Shown here piece after piece: positions 8,252 through 17,484 of a stretch of DNA of 64,000 bases. Made by a program: the position numbers and the translations under genes. The stretch's first letter is position 1, and every line of letters begins with the position of its first letter. Location: contig NZ_CP141062.1 of NCBI RefSeq assembly GCF_034661295.1, forward strand, positions 2,976,001 to 3,040,000, in the 5' to 3' direction. The DNA is from Faecalibacter sp. LW9. GTDB taxonomy: Bacteria > Bacteroidota > Bacteroidia > Flavobacteriales > Weeksellaceae. The notes below the pieces were generated by a model that saw nothing but the letters and a program-made list of their open reading frames with translations, did no database searches and was not told the origin of the DNA.

Positions 8252-8824
8252 ATGAATAAGAATTACACAGCCGACCAACGTTTCGATAAAATAGATTTTA
8301 CAATTTCTCCTCTATCTTTCGGCGATTTTGAACAATGTCAATTTTCTCATTGTAATTTCAATGGAGTTGATTTAAATGATTTTAATTTTATCAATTGCGA
8401 ATTTATGGAGTGTAATTTGAGCTTAGCACAAATCAATGGAACTACATTTCAAGATGTGAATTTCGAGAATTGTAAAATGGTAGGCTTCAATTTAGAAGCT
8501 TGTAATAAATTTGGTTTAAAAGTCAAGTTCAATCATTGTGTTCTGAATAATTCTTCTTTCTATGAAGTTCAACTTCCAAAATCTCATTTTAAAGATTGTG
8601 CGTTAGAAAATGTAGATTTCGCTTACGCTGATTTTTCACAAGCTTATTTCGAAAATTGTAACTTGAAAAATGCTATATTCGATCAAACCAATTTAGAAAA
8701 AGCGAATCTTACCTCATCGTATAACTTTTCTATCAATCCGACGCAAAACAAAATCAAAAACGCTAAATTTTCTCGAGAAAATTGTTTGGGTCTATTGGAT
8801 ATTTTTAACGTAAAAATCGAATAA
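8252..8824 (+). CDS. Pentapeptide-repeat protein, Qnr-like
   Basis: 190 aa almost wholly of pentapeptide repeats, with Phe or Leu at the central position and many Cys or Asn at the preceding one (CQFSHCNFNG, CNLKNAIFDQTNLEKANL). This predicts a right-handed quadrilateral beta-helix. Length, the absence of a signal peptide, and the ending FSRENCLGLLDIFNVKI resemble Qnr proteins, which mimic DNA and protect gyrase from quinolones. I infer a gyrase- or DNA-interacting role, without evidence of resistance. Its start follows a hairpin-like GAATACGATT/ATCGTATTC repeat at 8205-8245. The MksFEB-type operon begins 130 bp downstream on the same strand. Confidence 0.8.
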   Translation: MNKNYTADQRFDKIDFTISPLSFGDFEQCQFSHCNFNGVDLNDFNFINCEFMECNLSLAQINGTTFQDVNFENCKMVGFNLEACNKFGLKVKFNHCVLNNSSFYEVQLPKSHFKDCALENVDFAYADFSQAYFENCNLKNAIFDQTNLEKANLTSSYNFSINPTQNKIKNAKFSRENCLGLLDIFNVKIE

Positions 8825-8913
8825 TATTCGTGTTTATAAGTCTTTTTATTTTAACGCTTTCAAGGTTTTAAAAAACGATTATAAAAACTTAAATTGCCCG
8901 TCTATCCCCTATT

Positions 8914-8931
8914 TTAGCAGGTTTTTGCTAA
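8914..8931. promoter_or_regulatory. Inverted repeat upstream of the MksFEB/JetABC-type operon
   Basis: TTAGCA and TGCTAA flank a 6-nt centre, 24 bp before the first start codon of the operon. It could be an operator; no regulator gene lies nearby. Weak evidence, since only one copy is seen. Confidence 0.3.
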
Positions 8932-8954
8932 GATTTTAATTATTAATCATTTAT

Positions 8955-10418
8955 ATGTTAGACGGTTCAAAAATTTCATCCATTTTACAACGTTCACCAA
9001 GTGTGGATTTGCTAAAAATGCGAAATAGAGAATTGATTTTAGTCTTTTTGGCGGATCAATTCGCAGAGAAACATCGCATTTTATCTTCAGAGATTATACA
9101 TTCTCGTTTAACGGATTATTTGGAATATCGTCAAGTTGAAAATGACGAAGAAACAGACATTCAGGTTTTTGATTCATACGAATTAAAGGCTAAAAAATAC
9201 ATTACCGATTGGACCAATCGTGGCTTTTTATCCAACTTTCAAACCGAAAATGGAGAAGTTTTTTACGAACTTTCTTCCCATACAAGTAAAACCTTGGATT
9301 GGATCAACAGTTTAGATAAAGACGAATATGTCGGAACGGAATCGAAATTCAAAACCATAGTAACGCAACTTAAAGAATTGGTCGAATTATCAAACGATAA
9401 CAAAGAACAACGTTTGGCTATTCTAGAAGAACGTAAAAAAGAAATCGAGCAAGAAATGATGCACCTACGTTTGGGTGAATCGTTAAAAGTATACGAAGAT
9501 TTCGAGATTATTCCACGTGTTAATCAAATTACTCAAGCGGCAAAAGAATTACTTTCTGACTTTAAAGAAGTAGAAGATAATTTCAAAACCATTACGAAAG
9601 AAATTTACCAACGTCATAATGAAGGAACGTTGTCTAAATCAGAGATTTTAGATTACACTTTTAATTCATTGGATGCTTTGAAAGAAAGTCCACAAGGAAA
9701 AAGCTTTTATGCATTCTGGAATTTCTTGTTAAACCCTTCGCTTCAAACCGAATGGGATAAACTGACGCAAGAATTGTACGCTACGCTATCTCAAAAAGAA
9801 ATTGAAATTCAGGATGCTTATCTAAAAAATATGAAAAAGCATCTGCACGCAGCAGGACAAAAAGTGTACAAAGCCAACGATAAAATGGCGGATAAACTGA
9901 GTAAAGTAATTCGTGAAACTCAAGTTTCCAATGCAAAAGCCACAAAGAAAACTATTCAGGACATCAAAAAATCATTGATTAAAATTAGTCAACAAAAAGA
10001 ATCGCCTGATATTTCGTTAATGGTAGATGATGGCATTAATATCCATTTGCCTTTTGACCGTAAATTAACGATGGAACAAACCCAAGAAGTAATTTATGAT
10101 GTACGACCAAAAGTGGCTGAATCGGACATTTCGAAATCTGAACATTTAGAAAAGATTTTCAATAAATACGCAATTGATAAACAAATAATTCGAGATCGAA
10201 TCAACGAACAGTTAGCGATGAATTCTGAATTAGATTTAAATCAAATCATTGAAAATTCAGGTGGATTACAAAAAGGTTTACCCGAACTTTTTGCTTTTAT
10301 CGCGTTAAGTAATGAGTACAATCACGACAAAAACGATGCAGAATTACAAGAAATTGTATTCAACAAAACAGAACAAAAATCAATACAAATTCCTACAATT
10401 ACCTTAAAGCATGAGTAA
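8955..10418 (+). CDS. mksF: DUF3375 kleisin-like subunit (MksF / JetA)
   Basis: First gene of a three-gene SMC-complex operon. The 487-aa protein opens with SSILQRSPSVDLLKMRNRELILVF, the N-terminal signature of DUF3375 (MksF of MksBEF, JetA of type I Wadjet), then has a winged-helix-like segment and long helical, charge-rich stretches, as expected for a kleisin that bridges SMC heads. In the known systems this subunit joins the ATPase dimer and recruits the KITE subunit. It overlaps the next gene by 8 nt. Candidate start at 8955 follows a short AT-rich leader with an inverted repeat. The match rests on the signature, size and gene order. Confidence 0.85.
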   Translation: MLDGSKISSILQRSPSVDLLKMRNRELILVFLADQFAEKHRILSSEIIHSRLTDYLEYRQVENDEETDIQVFDSYELKAKKYITDWTNRGFLSNFQTENGEVFYELSSHTSKTLDWINSLDKDEYVGTESKFKTIVTQLKELVELSNDNKEQRLAILEERKKEIEQEMMHLRLGESLKVYEDFEIIPRVNQITQAAKELLSDFKEVEDNFKTITKEIYQRHNEGTLSKSEILDYTFNSLDALKESPQGKSFYAFWNFLLNPSLQTEWDKLTQELYATLSQKEIEIQDAYLKNMKKHLHAAGQKVYKANDKMADKLSKVIRETQVSNAKATKKTIQDIKKSLIKISQQKESPDISLMVDDGINIHLPFDRKLTMEQTQEVIYDVRPKVAESDISKSEHLEKIFNKYAIDKQIIRDRINEQLAMNSELDLNQIIENSGGLQKGLPELFAFIALSNEYNHDKNDAELQEIVFNKTEQKSIQIPTITLKHE

Positions 10419-10992
10419 TTTAGAACAACATATCAAACCCTATTCTAAAGCGATTGTAAAGCTTTTAAAACAGCCGATAGAGAATCATCAATCCCTTTGG
10501 CAAGATGTTTTAAACTACCAAGTGGAGATTCAAAATTACTTGAATTTAATTGGATTAGAATTAGTGGTAAAAAAAGACGAAGGATTTGCTTATTTACGCG
10601 AATTAGAAGATCGTGAAGGCAATACTTTAGGTCTGGTTTCGAAACGTAAAATTGGATTCGAAGCTTCGATTATCTTAGTGGTTTTACGCCAAAGTTTAGA
10701 AGAGTTCGATCAAAATCCTACGCAATTTGATGTAAGTGAGAAATTCATTACACATCAAGAAATCAAAGAAGAAGTCGAATTATTCTTACCCGAAACCTAC
10801 AACAAAGTCAAGCTTATAAAAGATTTAGATCTAAACATTCGTCGAATTGTGGATTTAGGCTATTTAAAAGAAATTGATAAAAACGAATTTGAAACCAAAT
10901 ATCAAATTCATCGCATCATCAAAGAAAAAGTGACGTTGGACCAATTACATGAATTTAAAAACAAATTAGAGGAATATGTTGAATCTATTTAG
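10411..10992 (+). CDS. mksE: DUF4194 KITE-like subunit (MksE / JetB)
   Basis: 193 aa, small and acidic, with two predicted winged-helix modules; segments such as AYLRELEDREGNTLGLVSKR and KRKIGFEASIILVVLRQSLE fit DUF4194. In MksBEF and type I Wadjet this protein is a KITE dimer that binds the kleisin. It overlaps both neighbours (8 nt upstream, 17 nt downstream), so the three subunits are made together. No catalytic residues are expected. Confidence 0.85.
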   Translation: MSNLEQHIKPYSKAIVKLLKQPIENHQSLWQDVLNYQVEIQNYLNLIGLELVVKKDEGFAYLRELEDREGNTLGLVSKRKIGFEASIILVVLRQSLEEFDQNPTQFDVSEKFITHQEIKEEVELFLPETYNKVKLIKDLDLNIRRIVDLGYLKEIDKNEFETKYQIHRIIKEKVTLDQLHEFKNKLEEYVESI

Positions 10993-13900
10993 TACAACTT
11001 CCGAAGAATCGGGATACAGACTGCAATACATGGAAGTTTTCAACTGGGGAACTTTCACCGATCGCATATTCCGAATTCAGCCTGAAGGGAATAATTCGCT
11101 GTTAACGGGAGCCAATGCTTCTGGAAAAAGTACGTTTATTGATGCACTTTTAACCTTGTTGGTTCCGGCAAAAAAAGACCGTTTTTATAACCAATCTTCT
11201 GGTGTCGATAAAAAAGGTGACCGTACGGAAGAGACCTATGTGTTAGGAAATTATGCCCATATTCAACGTGAAGGTGATTTGGGTACGATGACAAAATCGT
11301 TGCGTGATAAAAACACGTATTCGATCATTTTAGCACATTTTGATAACAAAGACGGAAAGAAAATTACGATTTTCCAAGTTCGTTGGTTTTCGGGTGATGA
11401 GTTAAAACGTACGTTTGGAATTGCGCACATTCCTTTATTAATCGAAAACGACTTTTCTCATTTCGATCAAAAAGGAAACTGGAAAAAAACATTAGATAAA
11501 AAATACAATTCAAATTCGACAAAGAAAAAAATCGAATTGATGGACGGTCCGATTGCTTATGGTGATCGTATTGCAGATTTATTCGGAATGAAATCTTCCA
11601 AATCATTGACGCTTTTCAATCAAGTGGTTGGTGTAAAGGTTTTGGAAGATTTAGACGAATTTATTCGTACCAATATGTTGGAAGAATGGAACGCTGAAGC
11701 TGAATTTTTACAGCTGAAAGAAAGTTTCAACACGTTAATGGAAGCCAAAATTAATATTGAGAAGGTCAAAGATCAAATCAAGTATTTGGAACCAATTAAC
11801 GATCACGCTAATAAAATTATTGATTTAAGTGCAAAACTTGAAACTTTAACTCATTCCAAAGAAACGGCGGTTTATTGGTTTGCTCAAAAAGGTTTACACT
11901 TAGCGCAAGAAGAATTAACGAAAGCCAATACTTCTTTCCAAGGATTTCAGCAAGAGTTGGAAAAATTAAAAGAAAAAGAAGCGTCGTTAAAAAATCAAGA
12001 AACGAATTTAACGGTTCAAATAAAATCAGATGATATTGGAAAACAGTTGGAACAAATCAAAATTGATTTGGCTCAATTGGAAAAATCAAAAGCTGCAATT
12101 GAAGAAAAACGTCAATCGTATAATACTTTGATTCAGATTTTAGGTTTAATTGAAAATCCAACTCCGGAAGAATTTAATCAAAACATCACGCGTATTGCAG
12201 AAATAAAAAATGAAAGCAATACGAATGTTGAAGTTTTACACGAAGAAATTCGTCAATTAAAGAATCAAGCGGATCAAATCAAAGCGGAAATTACGCAAGC
12301 ACAAGAAACGATTGATTTTTTAACGAAACATCAAAATAACATTACAGGAACAATTGCGACGGTTCGTGATGAAATTGTACAACTTACCAATGCGACACAA
12401 GCTGAGATTCCTTTTGTTGCCGAATTGATTAAAGTTAAAAATCCAACTTGGGAAACAGCAATTGAACAAATATTAAATCAATTTGCGCATCAAATTGTAG
12501 TTCCTGAAAAATATTTGACAGAGGTCGAAAAATACATTCAATCCAATCAATTAGAAGCTTTTGTTCAGATTTTAGCGTACAAAGGATTTACATCGATGGA
12601 AGGTTTGAAATCTGCTGTTGCTGAAAATCATCTAGTAAATCAGTTAGAATTTAAAACGGAAAGCATTTACGCCAAATGGATCAAAGAATCAATAGAAGAA
12701 CAATTTGATTTTGTTTGTTCAGATGAAATAATTGCGAATTCAAATACCATTTTAGCGGACGGAACAATAGTTTTTGCGAATGGAAATATCCAAAAAGATG
12801 GAAGAACTGAAACTAAACGAAAGGAAAACTTTGTTTTAGGTTGGGAAAATACCTCTAAAATTCAAGCGATTTATCAAGATTTAAAAGAGTTTGAAGCAGA
12901 ATTTGAAGCGATTGAAATTCAAATCAAAGAAACTCAAAATAAAATTCAGTTTATTGATCAAATCAAAGAAACAATCTCAAAAGTAGAAAATACATTTACT
13001 TCTTATACAATTATCGAATCGAAAGAAATTGAAGAAGAAATTGTGCAAAAACAACATCTGATTGAAGTTTTAAATTCAGGTTCTAATCGTACGGAAGGTT
13101 TACAAAACGAATTAGAAAAAGTTCAGGCTACGTTGAAATTGTTATCGGAAAAAGAGATTCATAATTTAAACCGTGAAACCTTTAAAGTGGAGACTCAAAT
13201 TCAACAGATTCAAAAAGAAATCAAACGCAACGAAGATATTTTGAAAGCATTGGATGTGGTTTCTATTGAAGAATTTGAGGAAAAACACCAGGATTTATTA
13301 GCGATTGATTATTTCTCTATTAAGCTGAAACAAACGGAATTCCAAAAAGAATTAGAAACGCAAATCAAAAGTTTTGATTATTCAAAACGATTAGCGGAAG
13401 ATAAAATCAAGCAGAAAATCAACGAATTCAAAAATCCAAAAGAAGATATTATTTTAAAATACAAGGATTGGCGTTCTGATGCTTCTGCTCTACCCGATTC
13501 GACTCACTTAGAATTGGTTTCGGAATACCAAGAATTCTATCAGCGATTAAGCGAAGATAATTTACCACGTTTCGAAACGAAATTTGAATCGTATTTACAA
13601 GAAACCATCATCAATAAAATTGGAGATTTCCGAATGTTCTTCGAGAATTGGTCAGAAAACATTCAAGAAAATATTGGATTATTAAACGAATCACTTGCGG
13701 AAATTGATTACAATACCAAAGAATATACAACTTTCATTCAATTGGTTGCGAATCCACATTATGTAGCGGAAATCCAAGATTTCAAAGCATTATTGAATCG
13801 TGCGATTGCCAATGGAAATGACGCGTTGATGTTATTTGAGGAAAAACGTGACCATTTTAACGATCATATTGCGCCTTTAATCAAGAAATTAAATAAAGAA

Positions 13901-14356
13901 GAATGGCGTTCGAAAGTTATGGATGTACGTTATTGGTTTAATTACAAAGCCGAAGAATTCCGTCGTGATACTACTGAAAAAGTAAAAACGTACGAACATA
14001 TGGGAGCACTTTCTGGTGGCGAAAAAGCTCAATTAACATATACGATTTTAGGTTCGGCAATAGCCTATCAATTTGGATTAATGCGAAAAGACAAAGCAAA
14101 TACGTTCCGTTTTATTGCGATTGACGAAGCTTTTAAAGCACAAGATGAAGATAAAGCGAAGTATTTATTACGCCTTTGTGAGCAATTGAACTTACAATTA
14201 TTAGTGGTTACACCAGCCGATAATATCCATATTGTAGAAGATCATATTTCGTTTGTGCATTATGTGGAACGAAAAGAAGAAAAATATTCGTGGTTATACG
14301 ATATGCCCATTACGCAATACAAAGCCCAAAAAGAATTGTTTGATGTGATGGCATAA
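10976..14356 (+). CDS. mksB: SMC-like ATPase (MksB / JetC, COG4913 type)
   Basis: 1126 aa. Walker A is GANASGKST at residues 45-53. Two long coiled-coil arms rich in Glu, Lys and Gln flank a hinge-like globular part around residues 480-620. The ABC signature LSGGEKAQL lies near residue 1012 and Walker B (FIAIDEAF) near 1045. This is the layout of MksB/JetC SMC-like motors that load on and extrude DNA. It overlaps MksE by 17 nt and is followed by a strong terminator at 14391, so the operon ends here. No Toprim-type JetD/MksG nuclease gene follows or precedes it in the window, making this a condensin-type set or a Wadjet locus lacking its nuclease. Confidence 0.92.
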   Translation: MLNLFSTTSEESGYRLQYMEVFNWGTFTDRIFRIQPEGNNSLLTGANASGKSTFIDALLTLLVPAKKDRFYNQSSGVDKKGDRTEETYVLGNYAHIQREGDLGTMTKSLRDKNTYSIILAHFDNKDGKKITIFQVRWFSGDELKRTFGIAHIPLLIENDFSHFDQKGNWKKTLDKKYNSNSTKKKIELMDGPIAYGDRIADLFGMKSSKSLTLFNQVVGVKVLEDLDEFIRTNMLEEWNAEAEFLQLKESFNTLMEAKINIEKVKDQIKYLEPINDHANKIIDLSAKLETLTHSKETAVYWFAQKGLHLAQEELTKANTSFQGFQQELEKLKEKEASLKNQETNLTVQIKSDDIGKQLEQIKIDLAQLEKSKAAIEEKRQSYNTLIQILGLIENPTPEEFNQNITRIAEIKNESNTNVEVLHEEIRQLKNQADQIKAEITQAQETIDFLTKHQNNITGTIATVRDEIVQLTNATQAEIPFVAELIKVKNPTWETAIEQILNQFAHQIVVPEKYLTEVEKYIQSNQLEAFVQILAYKGFTSMEGLKSAVAENHLVNQLEFKTESIYAKWIKESIEEQFDFVCSDEIIANSNTILADGTIVFANGNIQKDGRTETKRKENFVLGWENTSKIQAIYQDLKEFEAEFEAIEIQIKETQNKIQFIDQIKETISKVENTFTSYTIIESKEIEEEIVQKQHLIEVLNSGSNRTEGLQNELEKVQATLKLLSEKEIHNLNRETFKVETQIQQIQKEIKRNEDILKALDVVSIEEFEEKHQDLLAIDYFSIKLKQTEFQKELETQIKSFDYSKRLAEDKIKQKINEFKNPKEDIILKYKDWRSDASALPDSTHLELVSEYQEFYQRLSEDNLPRFETKFESYLQETIINKIGDFRMFFENWSENIQENIGLLNESLAEIDYNTKEYTTFIQLVANPHYVAEIQDFKALLNRAIANGNDALMLFEEKRDHFNDHIAPLIKKLNKEEWRSKVMDVRYWFNYKAEEFRRDTTEKVKTYEHMGALSGGEKAQLTYTILGSAIAYQFGLMRKDKANTFRFIAIDEAFKAQDEDKAKYLLRLCEQLNLQLLVVTPADNIHIVEDHISFVHYVERKEEKYSWLYDMPITQYKAQKELFDVMA

Positions 14357-14390
14357 ATACAACACCAAATCAATTCATATTGATAACATT

Positions 14391-14419
14391 AAAGCTACCA
14401 CACAGGTAGCTTTTTTTTA
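14391..14419 (+). terminator. Terminator of the SMC-complex operon
   Basis: AAAGCTACC and GGTAGCTTT form a 9-bp stem with a 5-nt loop, followed by eight Ts. Confidence 0.85.
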
Positions 14420-14520
14420 TTGGAATTGATGATAAAATATTCATCCTAATATCAATCAAATTTTAACGAATTTCGTTAATTTTACAACAATACTAATTAA
14501 TTATTCTAATATTAAAACTT

Positions 14521-15105
14521 ATGGATCCAATTTTACTGATTAACAATTACACTCAACTCCTAAAAAATAAAAAATCAAAAGAATTAAAAGTCGTATTGAA
14601 TCAATCGTTAGCCGCAAATTTTGATGACATCACTTATGATTCGAAGATTGCAGGTGAATTAGCACGTGTTTTTTTGGGTTATAATGCACAGCAATTGTAT
14701 GCTATACTCGTTTTAGGAAAAGGTGAATTCAATGCAACAACTGCTAAGACAATGAAATACTTCATTGCGCCGTTTGTCTCATTTAAAGTAGAAGCAAAAA
14801 ACACTTTACGATTAGTTGATTTTTCTAATCCCAATGAAATTAGTTTCGAAGCGTATCAAAAACGAGTTGAAATGTATTTAAAAAATTGCAATCAATTTAT
14901 TGATGAACAATTAGACGCTGGGACGATGGTGCAGTATTTTGAAGTAAATATTCACAATTTTAAAAAGAATGCAAAAAACAAATGTGTCTTAGGATTATAC
15001 AACGAAACGGAGAAAAATAATAAAAATCGTATTGATTTAGTTACCATAAATGATGCCTATATGGATGTGACTCGACCTGTTCCTCCATTCAAACCTTCAT
15101 TTTAA
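14521..15105 (+). CDS. Hypothetical protein, 194 aa
   Basis: Not recognised. It is soluble, without signal peptide or membrane segments, mostly helical, and ends in a proline-rich VTRPVPPFKPSF. It is separated from the SMC operon by a terminator and has its own AT-rich promoter region with a near-palindrome TTAACGAATTTCGTTAA at about 14463. Its stop codon overlaps the start of the next gene by one base, placing it in the membrane protein/histidine kinase/regulator operon. It shows no Toprim or DUF3322/DUF2220 feature, so I do not regard it as a JetD substitute. Confidence 0.7.
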   Translation: MDPILLINNYTQLLKNKKSKELKVVLNQSLAANFDDITYDSKIAGELARVFLGYNAQQLYAILVLGKGEFNATTAKTMKYFIAPFVSFKVEAKNTLRLVDFSNPNEISFEAYQKRVEMYLKNCNQFIDEQLDAGTMVQYFEVNIHNFKKNAKNKCVLGLYNETEKNNKNRIDLVTINDAYMDVTRPVPPFKPSF

Positions 15106-15746
15106 TGGAATATTTTTATTTTTTCGTGAGTTATTTTAGCTTATTATCTCCATTGATTTTAAGTTTAGGAATAATTTCATGTTTGTATTTCAAATTTAAA
15201 CCCCTTGAGATAAGAACAGTTGGAATATTTTTCATTTTTTCCTTGATCATTGATATTTGCAGTCGATATTTTGGTTTCAAAGTAGGGAACAACTTATTCT
15301 TTATCAATTGTTATAACACCATCGAATTAATTTTTCTGTTTTTAATCATTAGACAAAACAGCCAGAAAATTCATCCGATAATTTATGGGGTATTCATTTT
15401 TATTTTAGGATTTAATAGCTATGAATTTTTCACGACAGAATACCTTGATCATACCCAATATCAAAATTATTCCAATACTATAAACTCAATATTTTTATTA
15501 ATATTATCATTGTCCCAAATGGTTCAGGAATTAAAATCGGATAAAATTGAATTTTCGAAGAACATATTTGTATACCTCAGCATATACTTAGTTTTTAGAA
15601 CCTTTCTAAACCTTCCGATTAATTTCATCATTAATTATGATGATTTTTTAATTTTATTGATTTGGTTGATTAACATACTTAATATCTCTTGTTTTTACGG
15701 TTATTTATTATCATACATATGGAAAAATGGCAAAACCCTCAAGTAA
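15105..15746 (+). CDS. Multi-pass membrane protein upstream of a histidine kinase, 213 aa
   Basis: Six or seven hydrophobic segments cover most of the protein (for example SLLSPLILSLGIISCLYF and IYGVFIFILGFNSY), with few conserved charges. I recognise no named family. It begins in the stop codon of the upstream gene (ATGG/TAATGG arrangement) and runs 28 nt into the histidine kinase. Gene order suggests it senses the signal or serves as a membrane partner for the kinase, whose own sensor part is only one membrane segment. This role is inferred. Confidence 0.75.
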   Translation: MEYFYFFVSYFSLLSPLILSLGIISCLYFKFKPLEIRTVGIFFIFSLIIDICSRYFGFKVGNNLFFINCYNTIELIFLFLIIRQNSQKIHPIIYGVFIFILGFNSYEFFTTEYLDHTQYQNYSNTINSIFLLILSLSQMVQELKSDKIEFSKNIFVYLSIYLVFRTFLNLPINFIINYDDFLILLIWLINILNISCFYGYLLSYIWKNGKTLK

Positions 15747-16477
15747 TTTTACTTTGGATTATTATAACGCTATTCTTACTGGTCATCCTAGTCGTGTTTA
15801 TCAGTTATTTAATCAAACTTAATTTTAAAAAGACAATTGAAAAAAATGAAATTGTTTTTCAAGAACGATTAAAAACCGAAAAGCAATTAAAAGAAGCAAT
15901 TATTATTACCCAAGAGAATGAACGAAAAATGATTGCATCCGAGTTACATGATCAGATCAGTAATAAACTGAATTTGATTGTATTAAAATTAAACACTTTA
16001 GAACCTGAATCTTATCCGACAGAATTAAAGATTATTCGGGATGACCTTAAAAATCTAATTAAAAAAAATCGGGATTTGACCCATTATTTATTTCCAGTGG
16101 AGATTGATAATTTAGGTTTAATGCTTTGCTTAAAAGAAATGTGCTATTCGAGCAACGAATTTTCTATCCGTTTATATGCTTCTGAAGAAATTCATTTCCC
16201 TTCAAAATTAGTGGAACATCAATTATATCGTGTGATTCAAGAATTTATAACCAATTCAATAAAACATTCCCAAGGAAGTGAAATCACAATACATCTTAAA
16301 TTAATAAAAGAGAAACTGTATCTTAGAATTGCGGATAATGGGGTTGGTATTGATTTAACGAAAATAAAACATGGGTTGGGTATTAATAATACTGAAACAC
16401 GTTTAAGTGCTATTGATGCACATTATAAATATAAATCAGCTCCAGGTCAAGGGACGCGTTTAATCATCAGCTTATGA
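15719..16477 (+). CDS. Sensor histidine kinase (HisKA_3 / NarL-associated type)
   Basis: A single N-terminal membrane segment (residues 9-33) is followed by a coiled linker and the dimerisation/phosphoacceptor motif ASELHDQISNKLN with His77. The HATPase domain shows EFITNSIKHS (N box), IADNGVGID (G1) and PGQGTRLIIS (G2). I chose the ATG at 15719 (MEKWQNPQ) because it gives a normal membrane anchor; an upstream start at 15689 would add ten residues and overlap more of the membrane-protein gene. It overlaps the response regulator by 4 nt, so the two form a cognate pair. Confidence 0.88.
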   Translation: MEKWQNPQVILLWIIITLFLLVILVVFISYLIKLNFKKTIEKNEIVFQERLKTEKQLKEAIIITQENERKMIASELHDQISNKLNLIVLKLNTLEPESYPTELKIIRDDLKNLIKKNRDLTHYLFPVEIDNLGLMLCLKEMCYSSNEFSIRLYASEEIHFPSKLVEHQLYRVIQEFITNSIKHSQGSEITIHLKLIKEKLYLRIADNGVGIDLTKIKHGLGINNTETRLSAIDAHYKYKSAPGQGTRLIISL

Positions 16478-17142
16478 ATGAAGTCATAAAAATTGGAATT
16501 TTAGACGATGAAAAATTGTTGGTAGATGCTATTAGTACTCTTTTATCTCTAAATCCAACTTTTCAAGTATGTATGAAGAATACTAATCCAATTGAATTTT
16601 TAGAAGAATTAGAAAAACTAGAACAAATCCCTGATCTTCTTTTATTGGATTTAAACATGTCTCCTATTAATGGATTAGAAGTATTAGATCGTATACAAGA
16701 AAAAGGAATAGAAATTAAAATTTTAGTGCTTTCATCCATGTATAATCCATCCATGTATGGGTATATGATTAAATATGGTATTTCTGGTTTTTTACCGAAG
16801 TATACCGATAAAGAAGAACTATTTGAAGCCATCGAACAAATACATATGAATCGATTTTATTTTAATGAAGGAAATCAAAAACTCATCAATGAATTTCTTC
16901 ATTTAAAAAATAAAAAAGATAATCCGTGGAGTATGATTTCTTTAAGTGAACGAGAAATCGAAGTCTTGCAATTAATTTGTAAAGAATATTCAACTAAAGA
17001 AATCGCAGAAAAATTATTTATCAGTACAAAAACTGTTGAAGCGCACCGTGCTAAAATTATGGAAAAAATAGGATGTAAAAATGTGGTCGGGATGGTTACT
17101 TATGCGATTCTAAATGGGATTTACGTTATAACAAATACTTAA
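16474..17142 (+). CDS. LuxR/NarL-family response regulator
   Basis: 222 aa. The receiver domain has acidic Asp11 and Asp12 and the phosphoacceptor Asp59 in LLLLDLNMSP; the switch Ser/Thr (VLSSMY) and Lys (FLPKYT) follow. The C-terminal LuxR helix-turn-helix reads LSEREIEVLQLICKEYSTKE and then KTVEAHRAKIMEKIG. It is expected to bind DNA when phosphorylated by the kinase encoded just upstream (4-nt overlap). Targets are not evident from the window. Confidence 0.92.
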   Translation: MNEVIKIGILDDEKLLVDAISTLLSLNPTFQVCMKNTNPIEFLEELEKLEQIPDLLLLDLNMSPINGLEVLDRIQEKGIEIKILVLSSMYNPSMYGYMIKYGISGFLPKYTDKEELFEAIEQIHMNRFYFNEGNQKLINEFLHLKNKKDNPWSMISLSEREIEVLQLICKEYSTKEIAEKLFISTKTVEAHRAKIMEKIGCKNVVGMVTYAILNGIYVITNT

Positions 17143-17330
17143 AACCACTACTAAGGGTTTTCCCTAATTAACAAAATGGTTGTTTTCCCTCAAACATTTC
17201 AATAAACCTTTTCCTAACTTTGAAATAGGATAAAAGAAGGAGAAAAAACAAACCTAAACCTAACGACACAATTTATCCTACTTAAACCTATTCCTTATAA
17301 AAAACACATGCGCTGTGTTAAAAAAATTAA

Positions 17331-17360
17331 AAACCTAGGATTTGTTCAAATCCTAGGTTT
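17331..17360. terminator. Strong hairpin between response regulator and FAD oxidoreductase genes
   Basis: AAACCTAGGATTT pairs with AAATCCTAGGTTT (13 bp, 4-nt loop). The T-rich side is on the minus strand, so it is a good minus-strand terminator and only a weak plus-strand one, although no minus-strand gene feeds into it. A second small hairpin (AACACA/TGTGTT) lies at 17303-17320. It may be a boundary element or part of a leader. Confidence 0.5.
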
Positions 17361-17484
17361 ACCAATCCGATCTAAACCAAAAATATTATCCTAACCTACT
17401 TATTGAGCCATTCGTTCCGGAATGGCTTTTTCATTTTCTTTTGGTTTACTTTTTGTTACTTCACTACACAAAACACTAAACCTT

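Noticed and set aside
14521-15105. Replacement JetD effector for the Wadjet-like operon
   Set aside because: Separated by a terminator and coupled instead to the membrane protein and kinase genes; no Toprim-like acidic motif visible.
17150-17220. Direct repeat AGGGTTTTCCCT / TGTTTTCCCTC after the response regulator
   Set aside because: Too short and imperfect to call a binding-site array; no second instance elsewhere in the window.
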